Shown here: positions 1 through 10,200 of the stretch, piece after piece | How positions within the stretch are numbered: position 1 is the first letter of the stretch | Layout of the letters: every line of letters begins with the position of its first letter | Assembly (NCBI RefSeq): GCF_017163755.1 | Contig: NZ_JAFIWC010000039.1 | Location: 1 to 35,236, forward strand | DNA: 35,236 nt | Source of the DNA: Xanthomonas sp. | Lineage (GTDB): Bacteria; Pseudomonadota; Gammaproteobacteria; Xanthomonadales; Xanthomonadaceae | Direction: 5' to 3' | Position numbers and translations under genes: made by a program | The notes under the pieces: model-generated | What the model saw: only the letters and a program-made list of their open reading frames with translations | Told to the model about the DNA's origin: nothing | The model's database searches: none

Positions 1-166
1 CAGCGACTGCGAGAACTTCCGGAACACGTCCTCGACCAGATGGTTGCCCCTTCATGAAAAACGTGGGGATGCCTCAGCCTCAGACTCTGACCCCGGTTTC
101 GCTGCACTTTCGACACGGGGATTATCCAACGCGGGGTTACCAATCCTTACTGATGGAGAATCGTGT
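1..166. other. Non-coding edge segment with a possible truncated gene remnant
   Basis: No complete gene is visible. On the minus strand one frame is open from base 51 to the window edge with almost only G or C in third positions (it reads GNHLVEDVFRKFSQSL). It has a TGA at 54-52 and no ATG, so it could only be an interrupted remnant of a chromosomal or transposase gene. The segment near 80-105 contains ACTCTGACCCCGG, a string often seen beside REP and IS200-like elements in Xanthomonadaceae. That link rests on memory and was not searched. Confidence 0.25.
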
Positions 167-451
167 TTATATCCCCCAAAAGAAATCCAACTCCTTTCCG
201 CTAAAAGTTAATTCATCTCCGGATTGTATTTCCAGCACAAATGAAGATTTGTCGCCACTAACTTTTAGCCTATTTATACTTAAACTTCTTCCCCATTCCC
301 AACAAGCAAAAATACAGATTGACTCAACATTACAAATCAGCATGGCTCTATTTTTTGAATCAGAATCTCTGACAACAATCCTCGCCTTTCGCGAGCCCCA
401 AATGAAATTTATATCTTCAAGCAACCAATCATGTAGATTTTCTTCAATCAT
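167..451 (-). CDS. Small hypothetical protein, probable immunity protein of the displaced toxin fragment
   Basis: A 94-residue soluble protein with no signal peptide or membrane segment. It is rich in aromatic and acidic residues (WLLEDINFIWG near the start, FFWGI at the end). Its ATG (451-449) overlaps the TGA of the toxin-like gene (450-448) as ATGA, so the two are translationally coupled. A small cytoplasmic protein directly behind a toxin C-terminus is the standard position of a cognate immunity gene in CDI and other polymorphic toxin systems. I do not recognise the family, so the function is inferred from position. The DNA is strikingly AT-rich: about 35-38% GC by hand count at 181-300, against roughly two thirds in the flanking chromosome. 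This points to horizontal acquisition with its toxin partner. Confidence 0.6.
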   Translation of the reverse strand: MIEENLHDWLLEDINFIWGSRKARIVVRDSDSKNRAMLICNVESICIFACWEWGRSLSINRLKVSGDKSSFVLEIQSGDELTFSGKELDFFWGI

Positions 452-798
452 CGCGAATTATCCAGTGGCAAGTGGGCTTCCGGAGATTCATTTGGAACAA
501 TTTTGCCGTTAATATCAAGCCGCTCTCCATATTTATCGTTTACATGGCAGTGCGGGCAGGGGTCTTGAGGATGAATTAAGACACGCTGCTCCCCAGTTAC
601 AGGATCAACATAAGAGCCTTTACCAGACAGGTTGTTGCCAGCCTTGACGTCGCTGCCGCGCACCAGGATGTTGCGGCCCTGCCTGTTGGGCGATTGGCTT
701 GCACTTCGTAAGCTACCCTTCGTTTTTTCGCACTTCAGCCGCTTTGCATATTCAGCGGCGCGTCCCCATTTCATCCTTAACTTCGGGGACAAACCCAT
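448..798 (-). CDS. Displaced C-terminal toxin fragment of a hemagglutinin/CdiA-type protein (orphan CT)
   Basis: The open frame is 116 codons. The distal 75 residues look like the C-terminus of a polymorphic toxin: RGSDVKAGNNLSGKGSY, then a Cys/His cluster (DPCPHCHVND), then ERLDING and the ending SPEAHLPLDNSR. From memory, such endings are common at the C-termini of filamentous hemagglutinins; the family could not be checked. There is no signal peptide, TPS domain or VENN motif, so it cannot be exported alone and is best read as a cassette left by recombination at the 3' end of the exoprotein gene. The start is unclear. ATG at 798 has no Shine-Dalgarno. ATG at 774 has AAGG immediately upstream and would be reached by ribosomes ending the membrane-protein gene (stop 754-752). 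The first 40 or so residues may be read-through from an older junction. The downstream gene overlaps by ATGA. Confidence 0.55.
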   Translation of the reverse strand: MGLSPKLRMKWGRAAEYAKRLKCEKTKGSLRSASQSPNRQGRNILVRGSDVKAGNNLSGKGSYVDPVTGEQRVLIHPQDPCPHCHVNDKYGERLDINGKIVPNESPEAHLPLDNSR

Positions 799-1210
799 TT
801 ATCAGCAAAACAAGAGCCGTATAAATCAACCCACTTAATAGGCCTATCGCGGAAAAAATCAATATTCTTCTCGGTGCCAATTCTGACCAAAAATATGTAC
901 TGGTCCAGATGACATTCCACGCATTTTTCGCAAACGCGCCCTCAAGCAACAGCCACCCCCCAAGCGCACTGAATACTGCCGCGATCACATATCTATATTG
1001 ATAGCGCGACCATTTCCAATCGACTAATAGTACGATAGGGCAGCCAACGATAAATCCCATGATGACAGCAATTGCGGAAAGGAGAAATATTCCACCCAGG
1101 CTAGCTTCACCAAACGTACCGCTCCCCCACATATACGGCACCATGAAGAAAAGAGCGGCGGAGATGCCACTGGAAACTGGTACCGCGGCCAGCCGAAGAA
1201 GTCCATTCAT
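752..1210 (-). CDS. Four-helix inner-membrane protein, probable immunity protein for the exoprotein toxin
   Basis: The ATG at 1210 gives 152 residues and starts 5 bases after the exoprotein stop (1218-1216); the spacer supplies GAAAGGG, though close to the start. The frame is also open to an ATG at 1300 inside the exoprotein gene, which is less likely because it would add a charged 30-residue leader. Four hydrophobic segments are visible near residues 7-27, 39-63, 74-92 and 117-141, separated by short charged loops (DWKWSRYQYR, ELAPRR), with a hydrophilic tail. A polytopic protein immediately after a CdiA-type gene is typical of immunity to toxins that act at or through the inner membrane. 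No family was recognised, so the role comes from position and topology. It might alternatively be an unrelated small membrane protein. Confidence 0.6.
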   Translation of the reverse strand: MNGLLRLAAVPVSSGISAALFFMVPYMWGSGTFGEASLGGIFLLSAIAVIMGFIVGCPIVLLVDWKWSRYQYRYVIAAVFSALGGWLLLEGAFAKNAWNVIWTSTYFWSELAPRRILIFSAIGLLSGLIYTALVLLINGFVPEVKDEMGTRR

Positions 1211-1215
1211 CCCTT

Positions 1216-4200
1216 TCACTGGCAAACCCTTATCCGCTTCCCGTTCGAGTCCGTAGTCATCGCACAATGGGGTTGCTTCGGTGCTGTTTCCCACGGCCAT
1301 TTATTGACTGCTGCTTCACGTCCAATCTGATCCGTATTAGGCCCCCAAACCACCGCGGCTGCCCACTCGTTGGAGTTATTCATAGGACTGCTGCCAGTCC
1401 CCCATCCTATCGTGGATACCGAAAACCCGCCTTTGCCATCCGGGATCACCTGGCGAACGACAAACCCAGGTTCCAGCGCGTGCGCTCCGGGTACCGTGAT
1501 GTTAATCAAGCTGCTGGTGCTTGGGTCAATCAGATGTGTAACATAACCCAATGAACCTGCTCCTATCGACAAGTAACTCACTACACCGTTGCCTGCTAAT
1601 GCCTTTCCGTCCGTGCCAGGACCAGCATAACGACGTAGTGCGTCGAACTGCTGAGCGGGGCCACCACAGGAATTCAATAGCGCTATCACGCACGCGGTGG
1701 ATGTCGTGCTGTATTCGTGAGGCTGCTTAGTACTGCCTGCAACATTTTCATATATCCCAAATAGACCTTGCCAATCTGTCCCTGGCTTACCCGGCGTGTA
1801 CCCAAACCGCTGTACATTTTCCAGAAACTCATCCTTTGTCATATTCGAATCCTCATATATTGGCAGTCCCGCCGCCATATTCGCCGCTAACAGCAATGCA
1901 TTGGTTTCAATGTCGGAAATGGCACCAAACGCCAGCTTATCCTTGTTGCTTTTAGCGAGATCGGCATTATAGATTGCACCAAAATTGCGCGCACCATCGA
2001 CAATTTCCGGCATGAGCGCGTTGACGCATTCCACGGTATCACAAGCTTTGAGTTTTGCATCGTTCACCGCGTTAAGCCGCTGTGCTTCTTTCACTACTGC
2101 GTCGCGGCATGCATTGTCTGTGGGAGAACATAACTGCAACTGTGCACTAAGCTTGGCGACATCATCTTTAGAGAGATAATTATTCTCTGCCGCATTCCCG
2201 GCAATACGGCTTCCCAGTACCGCCTCGCTCAGGCTTCCGCCGGTCATCCCTCCCACCAGCGCACCGACCGCCTGCGATAGCGCCACGATCGTCTGCTTGT
2301 CCTCTTCCGGCAGCAGGTTCGGGTTGAACTTGCCGCTCACTGGATCGATCGCCCGCGGGTCGTTGCCATACAGTTCATTGGTCAGCCACTGCGCGGCTAA
2401 TTCGCCGCCTGCACCGGCCAAGGCGCCGCCCGTCCCTGAGGACCCATTCACTTCCGCCAGCATCGCGCCGAGCAGCGCGTGCGAGAGCACTTGCATCGCC
2501 GCGTTAGGGTCGCTGCCGTGGTTGCCGTCGAACGTCCGGCCGACCAGCTGCGCCGCATACGGTGCCAGCGCATTGCCTGCCACCTGGCTGGTCCCTTGAC
2601 CCGAGACACTTCCTACCAGTGCGGTTGTTACCGCCTGCAGCGCACGGCTGTAGTCGCCACCGGTCCCCCATTGCTGTTGGCTATCGTAGGCGACCTTATA
2701 GTCGGCGCTGTTGTCCAACAGCTGCTTCTGCTGTTTTTCAGGACTCAGAGCATCGAATGCCGCTAAGCCTTCCTCATCCAGGCCCTTCCGATACGCTTCT
2801 CGCGCGTTGTTGGCCTTGACCGCGGCATTAGCTGCGATGTCTCCAGCAACCTGCTTGCCGGTCTCCACCGCCGTCCCTGCCGCCGCCGCCATTGCCTGCT
2901 GCTCGGCCAGCACCTTGCGCACATCCGGCAGCGACGCCAGCGCCTCGTTTGCGCTGCTGGCGTCGGTATTGATCCCGGTCGCCGCCGCCGTGGTGCTCTT
3001 GCCGCCGATGACGATCTTGCCCTCGGTCAGCGTGGCCCGCGTGGTCGACGCATCCTTGCCGCTTTCGTACATCGGCATGCCGCCGCTGAAGTTGGCGGTG
3101 TTGGCCTGCCCGTAGCTGCCGTTGGCGATGTTGCTCTTGATGTCCCTGGCCTGATCGCCAGCGCCCAGTGCGACCGGATTGCCATCTGCGTCGGTTGCTG
3201 GTTTGCCGGTACTGCCGAACCCACCACTGATGCTGCCCGACGCCGCGCTGTAGCCCATCTGGTTCTTCAGATCGGTATACGTCAGCGAGTCGGCGGTCAG
3301 TTCGCTGTTGTCCGCGTTGGTACTGGCGATGGCGCCGCCGATCAGGTTCACGTTGCCGGCGGTGACGTGGTAGCCGCCCTCACCGGCGAACAGGCCCGAC
3401 TGTTCGGTCACTCCCGCGTAGTTGCCGCTCGCCTTGGCTGAACTGGCGTATCCGCTGGCGTCCCACGCGGTGCCGAAGGACACCTGTATCCGTCCGCCGT
3501 AGCCGCTTTCCTTGGACTGGATGTTGGCGGTGTCCTGCAATGACTCGATGGTCAGGTCGCCGCCGGTCTGCACGTCGATGCGATCGGCCTTGGCCACGGC
3601 GCCGCGCAGCGTGGTGTCGCCCTGCGAGGTGAGGGAGACGTTCTGGCCTGCCAGCTGCGTGTTTTGCCAGGTAGTGCTTTCCGCATTCGACTTGTGGCTG
3701 CCTACGCTGGCCTGCGCATACACGTATACGCCGGTCTGTGCGCCCACCGAGGCGCCCACGCCCACTTCCACCCCGGCATGGCTGCCCTTGCTCTGCTCGG
3801 AACTGCTGGAGTTGCCCGTTTCCAGCACCAGGTCGCGTGCCGAGTCCAGGCTCAGCGTGTTGCCGGCGCTGAGGTTGCCCTGCACCACGTGCAGATCGCC
3901 CTGCGTGGTGGTCAGGCTGACATTGCCGCCACCGCTGATGGTGGAGCCTTGCGAGGTCTGGCTGCTGCCCTTGTACTGTTCCGTGCTGGTCGCGTAGCCC
4001 ACGCCAGCCTCGACGCTGACCAGCGATCCGCTGCCGGCGCCGCCGGCCGTGCTGCTGATCGCGCTGGCCGCCCGGTAGCCATTGGCCGCCGCGGCCATGC
4101 CCTGCATCGCGGACAGCCGGCCGTCGGAGTTGCGCGCCGCATCCACGTTGTTGATCAGGTCGATCAGCGGCGACTTCACCCGCGCGAACACGCCGAACTT

Positions 4201-7200
4201 CAGCGTGTCGTCCTGCGACGAGGCTGAGTGCGTGTCGTTGGCGGTCAATACCTCGATCGACGCGGCGGTGATGTCCACGTCCTTGGCCGCCACCACGTTG
4301 CTGGCGCTCTGCGTGTAGGCGCCGCCCGCCGTCAGGCTGACGTTGCCGCCCAGGCTGCCCACGCTGCTGGCCACTTGGGTGACCTGCGCGCTATCGTCGC
4401 GATGATCCTCGGTGTGGTAGCCGGCGAAGCGCTCGGTGTCGGAGATGATCACCGTGCCGATGGCCTTGTTGTTGTAGGTATTGGCGTTACCGACCGTGTC
4501 CTGTCCGCTCTGGATCGTCAGGTCGCCCGCGGCGCGAACCGCGACATCGTCTTGCGCCGCGATGTTGCTGGCCGTCAGCGCGATATCGCCCTTGGTCGTG
4601 GTCAGGCTCGCATTGCCGCCGACGGACAACTGGGTACCGGTGATCGTGTCCGACTGGCCGTTGCCATCGCCCTTCTGGTTGTAGTTGCCGAACGGCGGGC
4701 TTGCGGTGTTGTTGGAGAAGCCCCAGCCCTTGCCGGTGCTGGCGTTGCCGCTGGACTCGGTGTTGTGCGCCACGCCGAACACAATGTCCTGGCTGGCCAG
4801 CAGCAGGGCATTGCCCTCCGCCGACAGCTGCGCGCCCTGGCTGGTGATCGAGCCGTCGCTGGCCAGCAGCGTCAGGTTGCCGCCGGCGCTCAGCTGGCTC
4901 ACCCGCGCGTCGCTGGTGCTGTCGTTCTGCGCTGCGTTGGAGCGGTGCGCCCCGGCCTGGATGACCACCGGCGTGGTCGCTGCCGCGGTGCCGGCCATGT
5001 CGCCCTCGGCGCGCCGGCTGATCTTGCCCATGGTCGAGCCGCTGTCGGGCATGTTGTCGGTGGTCGAATCGCGGGCGCTGCGGTACGCCGCGGCCGGATC
5101 GTAGGTCACGCCGACGGAGAATCCGCTGGACTTGCTGGACTGGCTGCTCTGCGTGTCGACGGTGTCCTGCCGCGCCAGCAATGCGATCTCCTTGGCGGCC
5201 AACGTCAGGTTTTCACCTGCAGCCACATCCGAGGCCGCGATGGTCAAGCGATTGCCGGCGCTGACGATCAGATTGCCGTCCTGCGAACCAACCGCCGAGG
5301 CGTATTGCGTCGTCGACTCCATGGCGTCTTGGCTGTTGCTGCGCGACTTGCCGTATCCCACGCTGGCCACGCCGCCAGAGAGACCGCCGGTCAGGCCGGA
5401 CTTCTTTTGGCTGCTGCTGTGGGCCTCGCTGCTGTGGTCCTGCGCCGATTCGATAGTGACGTCGTTGCCGGCGGCCAGACGCACGTCGCCATCGGCGAGC
5501 ACCGTCGAACCGACCACGGCGATATCGTGGCCCGCCTTGATCTGCACGGTTTCGCCGCTGAGCGAGGTTCCCACCGCATAGCTGTCGTGCCATTCGTCGT
5601 GCGTGGTGGTGGTCTTGCTGGACAGGAAGCCCTTTTTCTTCTTCTGCATGTCCTGTTCGGCGTCGTGCTGCTCCTGGGTGGCGAGCAGGTTGACGTCGTG
5701 GCCGGCGGTCAAGGCGACGCCGCCGGTTTCGGAGTAGACCTGCGCGGCGGTGAGGTTGACGTCGTGGCCGGCCTGCAGGGCGATGTCGCTGCCGGCCGTG
5801 AACTCGGTGCCGTGCACGGTCTCGTCGCGGGTGCTGGTGGTCTGCTTGAAGCGCTTGCGCGTTTCCAGCGTGTCGCTGCTGTCCACCGTGGTCAGCGTGG
5901 TGCTGTTGATGTCGTTACCGGCGACCACCGCCAGGCCCTTGCCCGCATCGAGCTTGGCCGCGACCAGGTTGACGTCGTTGCCGGCGCTGAGGATCAGGTT
6001 GCCGCCGGCGGTGAGCGCCTGCTGGTCCAGGTCCTGGGTGGTGGTCGTGGTGGTGACCTTGGTCTTGCCCTGGCGCGTGCGGTCGGTGACGGTGCGGCTG
6101 TCGCCCAGCACCGATTCGACGTTGAGGTCGTGCCCGGCCGCGGCGATCAGGTCGCCGCCGGCCTTCACCTCGGCCTGGCGGATGGTGATGTCGTTGCCGG
6201 CGGCCAGTTGCAGGCTGCCGCCGGTGTCGATGCTGGTGCGCACCGTGGCCTTGCCGTCTGCGCCGGTGACCGGCGTCAGCGAGAGGTCGTGGCCGGCCTG
6301 CAGGGCGGCGTTGCCGCCGGCCTGGATCGCCACGCCGTGCAGTTGCAGGTCGTTGCCGGCGATCAGCGACAGGTCCTTGCCGGTGGTCAGGCTGGTGGCG
6401 TCGCCGCCGCGGGTGAGGCCGCCCTCGTCGCGCAGGGCGGTGGGCTGCAGCACCAGGTTGTTGCCGGCCTGCAAGGCGGCGCTGTTGCCGGCCTGCACGG
6501 TGGTGCCGGTGACGGTCAGGTCGCGGCCGGCGCTCATCAGCAGGTTGTTGCCGGCGCTGATGCCGGAGCGGATGTCGCCGCCGGCCAGCGCGTCGCGGGT
6601 GGTGCTGAGCAGGTCGTTGCCGGCGCCCAGCAGCACGTCGCGGCCGGCGATCTGGCCGCCGAGGTTCAGCAGGTCCTGCTGCGCCTGCAGCTCGACCGTG
6701 CCGCTGGCGGCGATGCGGCCCTGGTTGAGCAGGTTGCCGGCGGTGGCGACGACGTTGGCGCCGCTGATGGTGCCCTGGTTGGTCAGCCCGGCGGTGGCGT
6801 TGAGCGACACGTCGCCGTTGCCGCCGGCGAGCAGGGCGCCGTCGCTGCGCAGGGTCAGCGCGGTCTTCGTGGACAGGTACACGACCGGCACCAGCACCTT
6901 CTGGCCCTGATACTCCTGTTCCACCATCCACACGATGTCGTCGGTTAGCGCGGCCACCTGGGCGCCGGTCAGGCCGACGCCGACGCTGAGCTGCAGCGAA
7001 CCGGCCGCGGCCACGCCGGCCTCGAGCAGCGCACGGTACTGCGCCACGCCGTCTTCGTAGTTGCCCAGGTAGCGGCGGCCGGTGAGTTCGGTGATCTGGT
7101 CCAGCACCAGGCGCTGTTCGTAGAAGCCGTCGCCCAGGCGGGTCTGGGTCCATTCCGGATCCACGCCGAGCTTGTCGAGCAGGAAGTCGCTGCTGATGAA

Positions 7201-10200
7201 GTTGTCGTAGTTGACGAAGCGCGGGTCGGTCTCGATCAGGTAGCGGCGGCCGGGGCCGTTGCTGCGGTAGGCGTTGATCCCGCCCAGGCCGTTGGCCGCG
7301 CGGCCGAGCGCGCTGACGCTGGCGCCGGTGGCGCCGACCAGGCGGTACAGGCCGCCGACCGGCAACGCGATGCTGCCGAGCGGCGCGCCGACGCCGCCGA
7401 CCACCTGCGGCACCTGGCCGGTGCCCGGGTCGATCTGCTGGCGCTGGCCGCCGTTGCCGGCGCCGGACAGGCTGGCCTGGGTGATCTGCGCCTGCACCGG
7501 CCCGGCGTTGTGCATGCCGCCTGCGGCCAACGGGCCCTGGCCGGCGCCGATGTCGATGCGCGTGATGTTGGCGACCGCGAGGCGGTTGTTGACCCTCGAC
7601 GCGGCGCCCGCGGCGGCGGTCTGCGCCTGCACGGCCTGGCTGCCGGCGCCGGTGGCGTTTTGCGCGCTGCGGCGGTTCAGCGTCGAGCCTTGGGTGGCGT
7701 TGAACGACGCGCCGCTGATGCTGCGGCCGTCGCTGCCGACCGCGCCGTTGCGGATCGTGGCGCCGTTGATGGCGACGCCCTGGCCGCCGGTCATGTTGGC
7801 GGCGAGGGCGATGTAGCTGGTGCTGCTGATCGAGGAGCTGAGTTCCTTGTCCTCTTCTTCGTAGTAGCAGATGACCTTCTGGCCCACCGGCTGCATGCAG
7901 TCGTTGGTGATGGCAGTGACGATGTGTTCGACATCGGTCTGACGCACCGTGCGGTTCAGCGCGAGCGCCTGGTTCACCACGGATTCGCCGTTGGTGATCA
8001 TGCCGTCGGAAAGACCGCCGACACCGCGCTGATTGATGCCCAGCGCACCGGCTGCCGCGATGGTGGATGCGGTGTTGTTCACGTTGCCGGACAGGAAGAT
8101 GTTTCCTCCCGCTACGATGCGTCCTTCGGCGCTCGCGGCCAGAAGCCGTTCCTGCTCGATCACGTCGTAACGCCGCCATACTCCAGCCGAGACTCCTTGA
8201 TAAGGACGGGGCGCCCGTGCACCTTGGGTGTTCCGGATGGTGCCAGGGGTGATCAGTTCATCTGGCATGGCGGCATTCGCCGCCGCACGCTCTTCCGCCG
8301 TCAGCGGGCCTGTCGCGGTGCTCAGCACGCGTCGCTGGTTGTTGATCTGGTTGGCCGCGATCAGGATGCTGCCGTCGGCTTCGATGCTGCCGGACAGGTT
8401 GTTGACCACGCCGGTGCGCGCGGTGATCGTGCCGGCGCCATCGCGCGAGGCGCCGATGGCGATGTTGCCGAGGCTGAAGATCTTCGCGTCGCGGTTGAGC
8501 AGCTGGTCGCGCACCAGCAAGGTGGTGCTGCCGGTCGAGCCGATCAGCGCCGAGCCGTAGGCCGCGTTGCCGGTGGCGCCGCCCAGGTCGGCGCCGTTGA
8601 CCAGCGTGCCGGCCTGCACCAGCACGTTGCCGCCGACGATGCTGCCGGTGTTGTACACGCTGCCGGCGGTCAGCTGCAGGTTGTTGCTGGCGGAGATGTC
8701 GCCGGCGTTGTCGACGGTGCCGGCGGCGGTCAATTGCGTGTTGCCCGCCTGCATCGTCGCGCCGGCGCGGTTGCCGATGTTGTTGGCGGTCACGGCCAGG
8801 CCGCGCGTGGCCTTCAGCGTGGACTCGTTGACCAGGTTGCCGCCGACGTTGAGCCGGAAGTCGCCGTTGCTGGTGATGTCGCCGCCGGCGCGATGGGTGT
8901 AGTCGCCGCGCACGGTCAGGTCGAGCAGGTTCTGCGCGAGGATGTTGCCGCTGCCGTCGAAGCCGACGGTGTCGATGACCACGTCGCCGGTGCCGCCGGT
9001 CGCGCTGCCGGCGCCGATCTGGCCGCCGCTGTTGCTCAGGCTCTGCAGGCCCAGGCGCACCGCCTGCTCGGCCTTGATCTTGCCGCCGCGGTTGTCGAGC
9101 GTGGCGCCGGCGCGCTGCATCAGGAAGCTGCCGCCGGCGTAGAGGTTGCCGCGCTGGTTGTCGAGCGCGTTGGTGTTGGCGGTGAGGTCGCCGCCGGCGA
9201 CCAGCTGGCCGTCGCTGTTGACTACGCTGCCGGCGTTGAGCACCACGCTGCCGCGCCCGCCCAGGCTGCCGCCGGCGTTGCGCAGTTCGCCGCCGGTGGT
9301 GAGCTGGGTTAGGCCGCCGCCGTTGTTGGCGATGCTGCCCTGGCTGTTGTCGATGCGGCCGCCGGAGACGGTCATCGCGTTGCCGCTGTCGAGCTGGCCG
9401 CCGCTGTTGAGCAGCGCGCCGGTGACGGCGACGTTGAGATTGCGCGTGGCGCCGATGCGGCCGCCCTGGTGGTTGTCGAGCTGACCGCGCGCGGTCAGCG
9501 CCAGGTCGCGCCCGGCCTGCAGCGTGCCGGCGTTGTTGCTGACGTTCTCGGCGCCGAGGATGGCGTCGTTGCTGGCGCCGATCAGGCCGCCATCGTTGTT
9601 CACCGAACGGGCGATGTCGGCGCGCAGGTCGCCGCCGCTGCCGCCGCTGGCCACCGACTGCAGCGTGCCGCTGCGGTTGTCGAGGCTGTCGGCGCGCACG
9701 CCGAGGGTGCCGCCGGCGGCCTGCAGCAGGCCGCTGCGGTTGTCCAGCGCACCAGTCAGTTGGACGCTCAGGCCGCGTGCGGACACGCTGCCGCCGACGT
9801 TGCCCAGGCTGGCCGCGGTCAGCGTGGCGTCGCCGGCGGCGGCGATCGCGCCGTTCTGGTTGTCGATGCCGGCGTTGGCGCCGAGCTGCAGCTGGCCTTG
9901 GGTCAGGATGCGGCCGCCGACGTTGGCGACGGCGCCGCCGCTGGTCAGCGTCGCGATGCCGGTGCCGGCGTGTTCGATGCGGCCCTGCGCGTTGTTCAGC
10001 GACGCGGCGCTGAGGTTGAGGTCCTGGCCGTTCGTGGCCAGCTTGCCGTTGCTGTTGTCGATCGCACCGGTGATGGCGATGCGGGTCTGCCCGCTGCCGC
10101 TCTGCAGCAGAGTGCCGCCATTGTTCTTCAGCGTGGCCGCGGCCAGGTCCAGGCGCGCGGCCTGCATCTGCCCGCCGACGCCATCGAGGCTGCCGTTGTC

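Noticed and set aside
54-512. 152-codon plus-strand frame at the left edge
   Set aside because: It has no ribosome-binding site or domain and covers most of the minus-strand 94-residue gene, whose ATGA coupling to its neighbour is far better evidence.
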